Assembly (NCBI GenBank): GCA_945862305.1
Contig: CAMAXF010000001.1
Location: 186,001-250,000, forward strand
Reading direction: 5' to 3'
DNA from: Bordetella parapertussis
Lineage (GTDB): Bacteria > Pseudomonadota > Gammaproteobacteria > Burkholderiales > Burkholderiaceae_A
Length of the DNA: 64,000 bases
Under the pieces are notes generated by a model that was not told the origin of the DNA, ran no database searches, and was given only the letters and a program-made list of their open reading frames with translations. Within the stretch, counting starts at the first letter, position 1. Each line of letters begins with the position of its first letter. A program made the translations under genes and the position numbers. This document shows positions 25,601 through 34,083 of the stretch, piece after piece.

Positions 25601-26384
25601 ATTGACCTCGAGTGAGCCGACGGTCACGGTCAATACCATTCGTGAGGCGTTCGTAGACCTTCCCGACGATTTTGAGGCACGAGACACCCAAATTCGGCTG
25701 GGTCTAGGGCAGTCTGGGAGCTCGGTAACTCTTGCGCAGTTGGGCTTCAGGACAGGCGCCTATCTCGTGGGTGAGGTTAAGGAAGAGCTTCTGGTCTTCG
25801 CCCAGGGTGAAACGAGCACCAACTTCACCTTGGGTGCAACCTTCACCGAGGGGGGGCGAGATCCTGTAGAGACCCTCAGATCAGAGCCATTTGAGGTCCA
25901 GTTCACGAGCGGGAGCACTTTTATTATTCGTGACGTACTCACGAATACCGTGGTGGCCGAGCGGCTCTTCGACCCTGCCGTGGGCGTGGTCTACCGCGGG
26001 GTGACGCTTGCGCTTAATGCGGAGCCCGTGGCGGGCGACCGCTTCCTGGTGGATGGCAACCAAGACGGCATTGGCAACAACGGCACCGCCCTGCGGCTGG
26101 CTGATCTTCAGAACCAGCGGGTGGTCGGGGGCAGCTACACCCTCTCGGAGGCCTACGGAAACCTGGTGGGCGACACCGGCAATGTGGCCTTTCAGGCCGG
26201 CATTGCCAAGAAGGCGCTCGAGGTCGTGAAAGACCAGGCCGTGCAGGCCAGGGACAAGGTCTCTGGCGTGAGCCTGGACCAAGAAGCCGCGGACCTCATT
26301 CGCTTTCAGCAGGCTTACCAGGCCTCGGCCAAGGTCATGCAGACCGCCAGCACCCTGTTTGATGCCATTTTGGGCATTCGTTGA
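22641..26384 (+). CDS. flgK: Hook-filament junction protein FlgK, giant
   Basis: The first ~560 residues are typical FlgK: YQRALGTVANNIANVDSAGY, SLLSAF-like region, and MDQRDEILRQMAALAKVQV. The C-terminal VSGVSLDQEAADLIRFQQAY with TASTLFDAILGIR is diagnostic. The length of 1247 residues is about twice the usual. Residues ~700-1095 (24740-25930) are an insertion with clearly lower GC (a line at 25321 is 24/60 G+C against 37/60 at 23041). Within it, residues ~910-990 closely resemble a segment of flagellin 2. The insertion likely forms extra domains on the outside of the junction. Confidence 0.93.
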   Translation: MTDLVSIAGSAVAAYQRALGTVANNIANVDSAGYTRQEAGLIENAPRSYGTSYLGTGVNVTGIKRLYDAFIENSLRNANTELGTQGPLVNYANRVVDIMGNEEVGLLSAFDQFFDSARQLATDSSSIILRAQFISKAEALASRFQGLNTQLNLVAQETAEALKSETDSLNSLSEQLALVNAQLGKTKIIERQPPAIMDQRDEILRQMAALAKVQVTERSNGQVVVSIGASSSGGEIVNGDTFRPVTAVMSSSSVGKVDLVIDAASPRAEAVFGFSGGSISGLMNFRSQLLEPSFTGLDNLARNLAIEANAIHREGIDLEGRNGVDLFRIDPQFSMVSNSGDTDVRYSASVLDLATYSANTLRLDYRANAGQINNVVLMGQFKVGEQITVNLNGAEKRLTISGALSTGSDAGTTLAEGSDIELDEVQAQLRTFLEGGNGSSVGGVFGLQISVDDGTGTDLLITSDVLGAFNLQVSTSSDGGRIDELISRGQWTLTDTVSGESTTGTKSVALNGIQLDLSGEAKDGEILFLNIANSPSAGLRVAVDDPNRVAAAARFRVIENQFNPSKVSASLFETPEDFSADRGLWLDSVVGDAPDFDRLDNNILASEAVRFSGPKATPIAIVPAGYKDTTLFLGEIGTQPLNLQVMTRDGRHLLGQFLEPAAERIVQEQERLGVDSLSDEQMAVLYDEAGESFLLQAKLADVSFSGGSTYSHQYLNAVGDESYRGMDIFYGVRADAKEIPQLTLDHVYGSIEQIKASVTSAAVGEIRATFGDVIFSEGDLTLNGVSLGKLTLENDGNGDPILQLTRTNSEGVEVTVNLSDLSDDFLSPELDGTEFILNATHIKAYLDAHNYNQISDEPSAYGDGGDLAEFARTFGTTVTVTEYVDDLGEIQQSLTLTREYENVGEQQRLDFTNAVDVDGQITIDGVTVNLVEGETAIQVAAKVAAALQESSAYGRQSGRTVSLSENRVTVTFGVAEGDVDENLLAATLTSSEPTVTVNTIREAFVDLPDDFEARDTQIRLGLGQSGSSVTLAQLGFRTGAYLVGEVKEELLVFAQGETSTNFTLGATFTEGGRDPVETLRSEPFEVQFTSGSTFIIRDVLTNTVVAERLFDPAVGVVYRGVTLALNAEPVAGDRFLVDGNQDGIGNNGTALRLADLQNQRVVGGSYTLSEAYGNLVGDTGNVAFQAGIAKKALEVVKDQAVQARDKVSGVSLDQEAADLIRFQQAYQASAKVMQTASTLFDAILGIR

Positions 26385-26396
26385 TTGGGCTAAACC

Positions 26397-27320
26397 ATGA
26401 AGATCTCCACCACCTACCTCTATGACCGGGCCGTGAGCCAAATGACAACCAGCCAGTCCAACTTGGCGAAGTCGCAGGCGCAACTCTCCAGCGGAAAGAA
26501 TGTCCTTCAGCCCAGTGATGCACCGGAGGAGGCCGTGAGTATTCAACGCCTGAAGAGTGTGATTGCTCGACAGGAGAGCTTCGAACAAGCCATTCAGACC
26601 ACCGAGAACCGACTGAGGACGGAGGAAACAGCGCTTGACGGCGTGAGCAACATACTGACCCGACTCAAGGAGCTTGCCATCCAGGCCTCCAATGACACCT
26701 ATGGCCCGAAGGACCGCGAGATCATTGCGATAGAGATGCAGGGCCTTCAGGAAGACCTGCTCTCTTTTGCCAATACACGAGATGCCAACGGCGCCTACTT
26801 GTTTAGCGGCTCGCGCGTGTTCACGCCACCCTTTGAGCGTCAGCCTAATGGTGAGGTGATCTATCAAGGTGATGAGACGGTTAATCTGGTTGAGGTGGGC
26901 GACCAGCGTCAATTGCGCGCCAATCGAACTGGAACCCAGGTTTTCGATCGCGTCGTCCGCATCAATGAGGACGGCAGCGCCTCCGGTGTGAGCTTTTTTC
27001 AGGGTGTACAGGATCTTGTAGATGCAGTGAGAACCTCCGATCGTCAGTTGATGAACCGAGGTATCGCGGAATTGAGCGATTTGTCGGATGGCGTGTCGCT
27101 ATCCATTGCTCGAGTGGGCTCGGACATGAATGTGGTGACAGGCCAGCGCGCGGTACTCGAGGAAACAAGGCTTCAACTGCAGCTGGTACTGAGTGAAGCG
27201 GAAGACCTGGATTACACCGAGGCCGTGACCAAGATGCAGAAGCAAATGTTGGCATTGGAGGCCAGTCAAGCGAGTTTTGCCCAAATTTCCCGCTTAAGTT
27301 TGTTTGAATACATCCGATAA
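26397..27320 (+). CDS. flgL: Hook-filament junction protein FlgL
   Basis: A 307-residue flagellin-family protein: N-terminal YLYDRAVSQMTTSQSNLAKS and LSSGKNVLQPSDAPEEAVS, central ANGAYLFSGSRVFTPPFE, and C-terminal LDYTEAVTKMQKQMLALEAS. It forms the second junction zone between hook and filament and is a substrate of FlgN. It has no large insertion, unlike FlgK. Confidence 0.93.
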   Translation: MKISTTYLYDRAVSQMTTSQSNLAKSQAQLSSGKNVLQPSDAPEEAVSIQRLKSVIARQESFEQAIQTTENRLRTEETALDGVSNILTRLKELAIQASNDTYGPKDREIIAIEMQGLQEDLLSFANTRDANGAYLFSGSRVFTPPFERQPNGEVIYQGDETVNLVEVGDQRQLRANRTGTQVFDRVVRINEDGSASGVSFFQGVQDLVDAVRTSDRQLMNRGIAELSDLSDGVSLSIARVGSDMNVVTGQRAVLEETRLQLQLVLSEAEDLDYTEAVTKMQKQMLALEASQASFAQISRLSLFEYIR

Positions 27321-27330
27321 CCACTAAGTT

Positions 27331-28776
27331 ATGGCCATTGACACCAATCTCGTCACGGCCCTGGGTGCAGGCTCGGGGGTGGACACAAAATCCTTGGCCA
27401 AGAGCCTTGTAGACGTGGAAAGGCAGCCAAGAGCCGATGCCATACAGGCAAAGATTGACCGCACAGAAGCCAAGATCTCTGGCTATTCTGCAGCCATGGC
27501 CGTTCTGAATGTGTTTAAGACGGCTTTTGAAGGCTTTTCCACTGCGAGTGCCTTCAATAGCCTGTCCGTTTCTAACAGCCAGGCCAGTGCACTCTCTGTG
27601 ACAACCTCCTCGTCGGCGAGCACGGGTAGACATCAAGTGGAGGTGACAAGTCTGGCGAGGGCCCAAGTCAGTGAGTTCACTTGGATCGACACCGATCTTG
27701 AGACACGATACGGCTTTGATGCCATTGACGACCCAATCAACGGCGGGGTTGGTTTTGACATGACGCTGACCGTGGGGGTGAGCCCGAATACCACCGTAGA
27801 GACGATCACCATCGCGGCTGATCAGACAAGTCCAGAGGGTATCGTTGAAGCCATTAATACTGCGAATAAGGGCATTACGGCAAGAATTGTTGATACCGGA
27901 GCCGACAGTGATCGTTATAAGGTCGTCATCACGGGGGATCTTGGCTACGACAACCAATTTACTTTGGCCGACTCCACCGCCAAACTGTCTGCTGCCGTCA
28001 TAACCGGTCAGGCGGCGTCCGACGCTATAGTCGTGGTTGACGGCGTCACCTTCACTCGCACATCAAATGTGTTGGACGACGTTATCACTGGGGCAGTGCT
28101 GAAGTTATCGGCCACCAACGCCGGAAGCCCAGCGACGCTTGAGTTCAGCCGCGACACGTCCGCACTTAAGGAGAAGGCCAAGACCTTGGTGGCTGCATAC
28201 AACGACACAGTCTCAGATTTCAAGATCCTGTCGGGACCGAAGTCGGACGATCCAGAGGACATCTTCAGCGGTTCACTGCAAAACGACTCAACCGTGCGTC
28301 TTTTGTCCTCTAAGGTTCGAGAAATGGTCACGTTTACGGCAGAAACCGGTGGAGACAACGTGTCCAGCCTCATGGACCTTGGCTTCTCCTTCGATCGCTC
28401 TGGGGTGCTGAGTCTTGATGAGGGGGAATTTGACGAGAAGGTTAGCACACACTTCGATGAAGTGGTCGACGCGCTCTCTGGAATCGACACGGTCGATGAT
28501 GAAGTGGTTCGAGGTGTAGCTGCCACGGCCGTTCTCAGCCTGAGCAGCCTCATGAGTAGTACGGGAGTGATTGTGTCCCAGAGCAAGGGAGCGGAAACCA
28601 CCGTAAAACGGTACCAGGCGGATCTCGAAAAACTGGAGGAGCGTATGGAGAGCCTGCTTAGCCGCTATCAGAAGCAGTTCGCTGTGATGGAAAGCCTTGT
28701 TGGCAATATCACCAGCATGCGAGAGAGCCTGAAGGGTCAGTTCGAGAGCCTGGCTGCGATGTATAACAACAAATAA
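27331..28776 (+). CDS. fliD: Filament cap protein FliD
   Basis: A 481-residue protein with the FliD_N pattern (GAGSGVDTKSLAKSLVDVER) and the C-terminal FliD_C region (NDTVSDFKILSG, LMDLGFSFDRSGVLSLDEG and the final coiled coil YQADLEKLEERMESLLSRY). It caps the filament and folds flagellin. It is placed ten bases after flgL, whereas in many genomes fliD follows the flagellin genes. Confidence 0.93.
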   Translation: MAIDTNLVTALGAGSGVDTKSLAKSLVDVERQPRADAIQAKIDRTEAKISGYSAAMAVLNVFKTAFEGFSTASAFNSLSVSNSQASALSVTTSSSASTGRHQVEVTSLARAQVSEFTWIDTDLETRYGFDAIDDPINGGVGFDMTLTVGVSPNTTVETITIAADQTSPEGIVEAINTANKGITARIVDTGADSDRYKVVITGDLGYDNQFTLADSTAKLSAAVITGQAASDAIVVVDGVTFTRTSNVLDDVITGAVLKLSATNAGSPATLEFSRDTSALKEKAKTLVAAYNDTVSDFKILSGPKSDDPEDIFSGSLQNDSTVRLLSSKVREMVTFTAETGGDNVSSLMDLGFSFDRSGVLSLDEGEFDEKVSTHFDEVVDALSGIDTVDDEVVRGVAATAVLSLSSLMSSTGVIVSQSKGAETTVKRYQADLEKLEERMESLLSRYQKQFAVMESLVGNITSMRESLKGQFESLAAMYNNK

Positions 28777-28791
28777 AACTTAAAAAACCTC

Positions 28792-28818
28792 TAAAGTTCT
28801 AAAAACACCAGCCGATCC
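28792..28818 (+). promoter_or_regulatory. Sigma-28 promoter of flaG
   Basis: TAAAGTTC, 11 bases, GCCGATCC: an almost exact sigma-28 signature about 75 bases before flaG, in the fliD-flaG gap. It would serve flaG and possibly flagellin 1. Confidence 0.85.
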
Positions 28819-28891
28819 TTCATACGAATGCGGAAAAAAGGAGTAGCACCCGACGGGGCTCGCTCCTGCATTTCGTAGGAGAGGATTTGCC

Positions 28892-29293
28892 ATGACACCG
28901 ATTCAGTCGAGTTCCGCCCCTGCTATGCAGCCTGTCGCGCTGCAGGCCCCGGCGCGCGGTCCCGAGGCTGAGCCGTTGGCTACCGTTGAAGCGGGAAGCC
29001 CGACTGTAAAGGTAAAGGCTCAGCAGGCCGCCGTCAAAGAGACTGAGCCGCTCATTGACCCACAAAAGATGAGGCAGGCGCTTGAGGAGGCGATCGAACG
29101 CCTGAATGATCAGGTCGCCCAAAACGCTAGGGAACTAGGCTTCTCTATCGATGAGGCGACAGACCGCCTGGTGATCAAGGTAACGAATAAAGAAACGGGT
29201 GAACTGGTGCGCCAAATCCCAGCAGAGGCCGTGCTGAAGATCGCGGACTCTCTGAGCGACCTTCGGGGCCTACTTTTCGATGGCGAAATCTAA
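28892..29293 (+). CDS. flaG: FlaG protein
   Basis: A 133-residue protein with a variable N-terminus and the conserved FlaG half: LNDQVAQNARELGFSIDEAT, DRLVIKVTNKETGELVRQIP, AEAVLKIADSL. FlaG proteins influence filament length in several polar flagellates. GGAGAGG precedes the ATG. A sigma-28 promoter lies directly upstream. Confidence 0.92.
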   Translation: MTPIQSSSAPAMQPVALQAPARGPEAEPLATVEAGSPTVKVKAQQAAVKETEPLIDPQKMRQALEEAIERLNDQVAQNARELGFSIDEATDRLVIKVTNKETGELVRQIPAEAVLKIADSLSDLRGLLFDGEI

Positions 29294-29302
29294 TAAAGCA
29301 TC

Positions 29303-29329
29303 TCAAGTTCGAGGAATAGCGCTCGATTC
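29303..29329 (+). promoter_or_regulatory. Likely sigma-28 promoter of flagellin 1
   Basis: TCAAGTTC, 11 bases, CTCGATTC has the same spacing and the same AGTTC and CGAT cores as the flaG and flgM promoters, but two to three mismatches. It begins 10 bases after flaG stops and lies ~65 bases before the flagellin gene. Confidence 0.5.
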
Positions 29330-29394
29330 CCAAGACATCAGAACTGACATGTTGTCGTTCTGAGGACTTTTGAAACCTTTCTAAGGAGAAAGAC

Positions 29395-31503
29395 ATGTCA
29401 GTGATCAATACCAACGTGAAGGCCCTGATTGCTCAGGACTCGATCGTGAAAAACAACCGCACCCTCTCCACAGCCATGGAGCGCCTGTCGACTGGCAGCC
29501 GCATCAACTCGGCGAAGGACGACGCGGCCGGATTGGCCATCAGCACCCGTATGGATTCCCAGATTCGTGGCCTGAGCATGGCAGTTCGCAATGCCAACGA
29601 CGGAATCTCCCTCATGCAGACTGCTGAAGGCGCCATGGACGAGGTGACCTCCATTCTGCAGCGCATGCGCGAACTTGCAGTGCAGGCTGTGAACGGCACC
29701 AACAACGACTCCGATCGCGTTGCCTTGAACGATGAAGTCGCTCAGTTGAAGACCGAGATCGACCGTATTGCTTCTACAACGGAGTTCAACAGCCAGAAGA
29801 TTCTTGATGGCAGCTTCAAAGACAAGAAGCTTCAGATCGGTGACAAGGCCTACCAAACGCTCGAGGTTGAAATTGACTCCGTGGCCACGAAGGATCTGGG
29901 TATGGCATCGGGATCTTTTGGCAGCGACACCCTGGTTGGCGCCAGGATGGGCACCCTGGCAGATTTCTCTGAGGGTGACATTGTGATAAATGGCCAGGAA
30001 TTGGCCGCATTTGACGTATCGGCTGATGGCCTCGAGGGATTGATTCGAAACATCAATCAGAGCGTAGATAATGTCGAGGCATCCGCGTTCAATACAGTGG
30101 TCGCAAAAAACATTGGTACAGGGATCATTACTGACGGTAAGTTTAAAATTGAGGTCATGCCATTGGGCGGTACGGCTCAGTCTTCTACAACTTACACCAT
30201 TAGTGCCTCCAATAGCCTTGAAGAGCTGGTTGCCAATATCAATAACGAAGCTGGTGCTCAGGTTCAAGCGTCTATCAATGAAGATGGCAAACTGGTGCTG
30301 AGCAACACGACTGGTGCAACGATCCGAGTGACCGATGCGACCACTGGTGCAACTGCGAACGGTTACGAGGGTGGTTCGGGCTTCAAGGTAACTGCCGCAA
30401 CCACTGGCACATCATTCGCTGGTTTCGTTAAGCTCGATTCGAAGGATGGTTCACCGATTCGCATCGAAAGGGGAAATCTTTCAGACGCATCCCCGGGAAC
30501 GCTGACTGATCTCTTGAATCTTGGATTTAGAGAAGTAACCTCTGAGACCTCCAGGGCTCTGGACGCCTACACGGTTACTGGAGATGCTCTTACTGCAACC
30601 GGTGTAACCACGGCCTGGGGGCAGACGGACCTAAAGATCAACGGCGTGGCGATCTACGATGAAGATCTCGACACTGATTCCTTCCAGGGAAAGTTGGATG
30701 CAATCAACAATTTTTCTGACGAGACGGGTGTGATTGCTTATGCCTACCTTGATACGACCCTGGCATTTACTGCCGGTAATTTGTCTGGTCTGAGTGCTGG
30801 AAGTATGTTGACCTTCAATGGCACAAACGTGTTCACCAGCGGTGGCACATCTGTGACAGTCGCGGATATGGCAACCGCAATCAACACCAAAACCGGCGTC
30901 ACCGGGATTTCTGCCAAAGCCGATGGCAATAATCTTCGCCTAACCGGCTCTAACGTTACTTCGTTGAGAATTGATGTCGCTACCAGCGCAGGCACGGCAG
31001 GAAGCTTGATGGGTCTGACTGATGACACCATGAAATATGCGTCGATTCGTCTCGATTCGGTTAACAACTCTCCAATCTCCATTGAGCTAGGGGATGAGGC
31101 TGTAGTGACTGAACATGGGTTCCTAGAAGCCAACGTCGGAGCGGCTGACTTCATGGTTAACAGTGCACAACTGGGTGTGGCGAGTGGAGGCAGCCTGCAA
31201 GGCCTGAATGTAAGCTCACAGTCCGCTGCGACACAAGCGATCTCAGTTATTGATAATGCGATCGAGTCGGTCAGCGCGAGCCGGAGTAAGCTCGGTGCCA
31301 TGCAAAATCGCCTAAACAACACTGTGAATAATCTGACCAATGTCGTGACCAATACGTCAGCCTCACGTAGCCGAATTCAAGATACAGACTACGCGCAGGA
31401 AACGACGAAGCTGGCCAAGGCTCAGATCATTCAGCAAGCAGCAACGGCCATGCTTGCCCAGGCCAACCAGCAGCCTCAGTCGGTCTTGTCACTGCTTCAG
31501 TAA
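29395..31503 (+). CDS. fliC: Flagellin 1, long form
   Basis: The D0/D1 ends are canonical: MSVINTNVKALIAQDSI, AKDDAAGLAISTRMDSQIRG, MRELAVQAVNGTNN and the C-terminal SRSRIQDTDYAQETTKLAKA. At 702 residues it is longer than usual (~270-500); the extra ~400 residues are Thr/Ser/Ala/Gly-rich D2-D3 domains including several flagellin IN-type motifs (TDLKINGVAIYD, GDIVINGQEL). The many exposed Ser/Thr are plausible sites for legionaminic acid added by enzymes encoded directly downstream on the other strand. AAGGAGA precedes the ATG. Confidence 0.95.
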   Translation: MSVINTNVKALIAQDSIVKNNRTLSTAMERLSTGSRINSAKDDAAGLAISTRMDSQIRGLSMAVRNANDGISLMQTAEGAMDEVTSILQRMRELAVQAVNGTNNDSDRVALNDEVAQLKTEIDRIASTTEFNSQKILDGSFKDKKLQIGDKAYQTLEVEIDSVATKDLGMASGSFGSDTLVGARMGTLADFSEGDIVINGQELAAFDVSADGLEGLIRNINQSVDNVEASAFNTVVAKNIGTGIITDGKFKIEVMPLGGTAQSSTTYTISASNSLEELVANINNEAGAQVQASINEDGKLVLSNTTGATIRVTDATTGATANGYEGGSGFKVTAATTGTSFAGFVKLDSKDGSPIRIERGNLSDASPGTLTDLLNLGFREVTSETSRALDAYTVTGDALTATGVTTAWGQTDLKINGVAIYDEDLDTDSFQGKLDAINNFSDETGVIAYAYLDTTLAFTAGNLSGLSAGSMLTFNGTNVFTSGGTSVTVADMATAINTKTGVTGISAKADGNNLRLTGSNVTSLRIDVATSAGTAGSLMGLTDDTMKYASIRLDSVNNSPISIELGDEAVVTEHGFLEANVGAADFMVNSAQLGVASGGSLQGLNVSSQSAATQAISVIDNAIESVSASRSKLGAMQNRLNNTVNNLTNVVTNTSASRSRIQDTDYAQETTKLAKAQIIQQAATAMLAQANQQPQSVLSLLQ

Positions 31504-31523
31504 TGTCTGACATGGTGGTCCGG

Positions 31524-31559
31524 AGCGGTGAACCTAAGGGTTCACCGCTTTTTTTTTTA
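31524..31559 (+). terminator. Rho-independent terminator of flagellin 1
   Basis: AGCGGTGAACC and GGTTCACCGCT form an 11-bp perfect stem with a 4-base loop, followed directly by a run of ten T. It ends 56 bases before the opposing TPR-glycosyltransferase gene. Confidence 0.95.
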
Positions 31560-31614
31560 CCCGGCGCGCGTTGAGTCTGGAGCGTTACAGTCGGTGTGAC
31601 AACCTACGTGAGAC

Positions 31615-33234
31615 TCAGAGGAGCTCCTTCGTAAGAGTCTCGAGGATCCAATCCACCCTAGAAGATAAAGGCGCATCCTCGGACACTCGCAGAAAGCGGC
31701 ATCCAGAGTAGAAGGGATAGTTCTCGGTACCGAGGTTGTAGTATCCACCCGCGCCGAACATGAGCATTCTTTGGCCGATTCCGCCAGTCATCTCTGCAAC
31801 TGCGGTGGGGGCTGTTACTACGTAGTCAAGTGCCTTGGTGAGAGCGGCTACTCCATCGAGGTCATTCTTCAAGTCCAAGTCTGACCAGCGAATGATCTCG
31901 ATATCGAGGGCCTGCTCTACTTCCAAAAGCTCGCGCTCACAGTCGCCGTACTGAAGATTCACGAATTGGAAACTTTGGCTTCTTAGAATTGGAGACCAGT
32001 CCGAGAGGCTGCTGTAGTTGAGATTCCTACTTGCAGACAAGTTACCGCTCCGCCAGCTGATTCCAACCAACGGTTTGTTCTTACCACTTAGCCTTCTCCT
32101 AAATTCAGCGACTCGGCTGGGACAAGGGAGCAGGTGAGGACCTCTTCTGCAGAAGTCCTGTATCGAATTCCTAAATATTGGCATGAGTGATGCCATGGGA
32201 ATCTGGGCAGTGAAGTCCTCTGTTGGACTTCTCATCGTCCTGGGGTCATAGGTCTGAGTACGAACCTCGCAGTTTGGGAATGACCTCTTAAATAGCGGCA
32301 GGAGTCTGTCAGTGCACTCGACGATAGTTTTCTCCGTGCGCTCGGCAGCTTCACTTATGGCGCAAGAGTAGCGTAATTCGTCACCAATTCCTTGTTCCCG
32401 CCAGATAAGTAACGTAGAGCCGGGACCCGATTTCCCGTCCCATCTTGGCTTTGAAAATTGTCGATTCGGTGTGCGCGCCATCTTTGTTTTTGGTGCAAAC
32501 CCATGCTCATAACATTGCCACCCCTCAGATACTCTACCGACAGATAAAAGCGGGAAGCTCATTTTAAACAGCAAATCGCTGCGCTGCTGATCTGAGTGCG
32601 GCATGACTTCTAGGCACTTTTCGTACTTCTCCACGGCCTCGGGATAGTTTCCCCTTTGGTTCTCCAGTGTGCCTAAATTCGATAAAGCAGCTAGATGGTT
32701 CGGTGAGAGCTTGAGGGCGGTTTCCAAGCAGTAACCTGCCTCTGTGATTCGATTTACCGCGAGGAGGGCGGCGCCGAGATTGCAGTGCGCATTCGGATCG
32801 GTGGGCCGCAACTCCAAGGCCTTCATTGAGTATGAAAGCGCTTCGACATCCTTCAGGTCGGCTGCTGCAGCATGAGCGAGGTCTTGCCAAGTGTCATAGT
32901 CAAGGGGATCTATGTTCAGCGCTCTTTTAAGAAACTTAATACTGATGTCAAAGTTATTTGACTTGTAATAAGCTCGCGCACAGAGCTTCAGTAGCTTGAC
33001 GTCTTTAGGATGGCTCAAATAGAGGGCGTGGAGGGTTCTTTGTCCAGCTTCGTTCTGACCAAGTGCAAGTTGGGTAACGCCCAAATTGATGGCGACTAAG
33101 TAGTGCTTGGGTTGAAGCTTATGCAGTGCCAGCAAAATATCAAGGGCTTGTAGATGCCGCTCCTTGTCCATCAAGGCGAGGGCTCTCTCTAGCTCGGAGT
33201 CGAGCCGGTTCTTTGGTGGGGGTCTAGTCTTCAT
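31615..33234 (-). CDS. TPR-glycosyltransferase, candidate flagellin Leg transferase (FlmG-like)
   Basis: The N-terminal ~235 residues are tandem TPR helices (ALDILLALHKLQPKHYLVAI, DYDTWQDLAHAAA, DPNAHCNLGAALLAVNRITE, HLAALSNLGTLENQRGNYPE). From about residue 255 a GT-B-like half follows (LLIWREQGIGDELRYSCAIS, PLVGISWRSGN, AALTKALDYVVTAPTAVAEM). This TPR-then-transferase architecture is that of FlmG, which in Caulobacter relatives glycosylates flagellin with nonulosonic acids. No Maf-type transferase is in the window, and the gene lies between the Leg operon and flagellin 1. ATG 33234 has GAGGA in front. A 168-base gap separates it from legF. Specificity is inferred. Confidence 0.72.
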   Translation of the reverse strand: MKTRPPPKNRLDSELERALALMDKERHLQALDILLALHKLQPKHYLVAINLGVTQLALGQNEAGQRTLHALYLSHPKDVKLLKLCARAYYKSNNFDISIKFLKRALNIDPLDYDTWQDLAHAAAADLKDVEALSYSMKALELRPTDPNAHCNLGAALLAVNRITEAGYCLETALKLSPNHLAALSNLGTLENQRGNYPEAVEKYEKCLEVMPHSDQQRSDLLFKMSFPLLSVGRVSEGWQCYEHGFAPKTKMARTPNRQFSKPRWDGKSGPGSTLLIWREQGIGDELRYSCAISEAAERTEKTIVECTDRLLPLFKRSFPNCEVRTQTYDPRTMRSPTEDFTAQIPMASLMPIFRNSIQDFCRRGPHLLPCPSRVAEFRRRLSGKNKPLVGISWRSGNLSASRNLNYSSLSDWSPILRSQSFQFVNLQYGDCERELLEVEQALDIEIIRWSDLDLKNDLDGVAALTKALDYVVTAPTAVAEMTGGIGQRMLMFGAGGYYNLGTENYPFYSGCRFLRVSEDAPLSSRVDWILETLTKELL

Positions 33235-33402
33235 TTTTCCTCGTAACTGCTTGTTCCGGTGCACTGCCAAGAATTTGGCGGGTCGAGACGGAACGCAAAT
33301 TTGGACTACAAGTGGAAAGTGAGCACGTCGAACTTACCTTTATCCGGTCGGGGTAGCCACTTTCCTCGGTTGACTGAGAACCTCTTCATAAGCCTCGGCG
33401 AA

Positions 33403-34083
33403 TTACTCCGCTAGAAACTCCGCCAATTTCCAATCCCACTCGGTATCGATGTCCAGGCACTCACGAGGTTCGCTGAGAATTAGGGGCAGTGTGTCTCCCG
33501 CTATGAAACTGTAGTTTGTTCTCAGGTAGGTGGGGCCGGCAATGTAGATCGCCCCATTGATTACATAGGCAGGCGGTAGATCTTGAGAGCGCGGGGGCTT
33601 GTGTTGTGATCCGAAGAACGATCTGACAGCTTTCCCATCGGTTTTGTAGCACCACATGGGGTGTGACTCAGCAGGGGAGAATGAAACGACAGATTGTTCC
33701 GGGTGATCGCGAAACAAGTCGATTGCTTTTTGAATACTATCGGCGGTGCGGAACGGCGACGTAGGCTGAAGCAGCACCAATCCGTCTACTGGACCTCTCT
33801 CTCTCTCGTACCAGCTGAGCGCATGTATGCACACGTCAATTGAGTTGACTGTGTTTGTAGAGAGGTCGGCAGGCCGCAGCCAGGGGACGAATGCGCCAGC
33901 CTGGGTAGCGACTTTCGCAATAGCCGGACTGTCTGTGGAAACTAGGATGTCACTGAATTCTTTGATTCTGAGCGCTTGGTCGATGGTCCACGTGATCAGT
34001 GGCTTGCCGCCCAATTCAAGAATGTTTTTGTTCGGGATACGTTTGGAGCCCGCCCGCGCAGGTATCAACGCGACCAGTTTCAC
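33403..34083 (-). CDS. legF: CMP-legionaminic acid synthetase LegF (NeuA family)
   Basis: A 226-residue cytidylyltransferase: the N-terminal ALIPARAGSKRIPNKNILEL is the NeuA/PseF/LegF signature, then LVSTDSPAIAKVA, LLQPTSPFRTADSI and the metal-binding ECLDIDTEWDW. It activates the nonulosonic acid to its CMP form for transfer. Its surrounding genes (LegI, LegG, PtmE) make legionaminic rather than pseudaminic acid the likely substrate. It overlaps ptmE by four bases. Confidence 0.85.
   Translation of the reverse strand: MKLVALIPARAGSKRIPNKNILELGGKPLITWTIDQALRIKEFSDILVSTDSPAIAKVATQAGAFVPWLRPADLSTNTVNSIDVCIHALSWYERERGPVDGLVLLQPTSPFRTADSIQKAIDLFRDHPEQSVVSFSPAESHPMWCYKTDGKAVRSFFGSQHKPPRSQDLPPAYVINGAIYIAGPTYLRTNYSFIAGDTLPLILSEPRECLDIDTEWDWKLAEFLAE

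Noticed and set aside
33270..33403. Gap between legF and the TPR-glycosyltransferase as a promoter or terminator region
   Set aside because: A GGAAAGTG/CACTTTCC pair is present but with a loop of about 40 bases and no T run; no promoter signature stood out.
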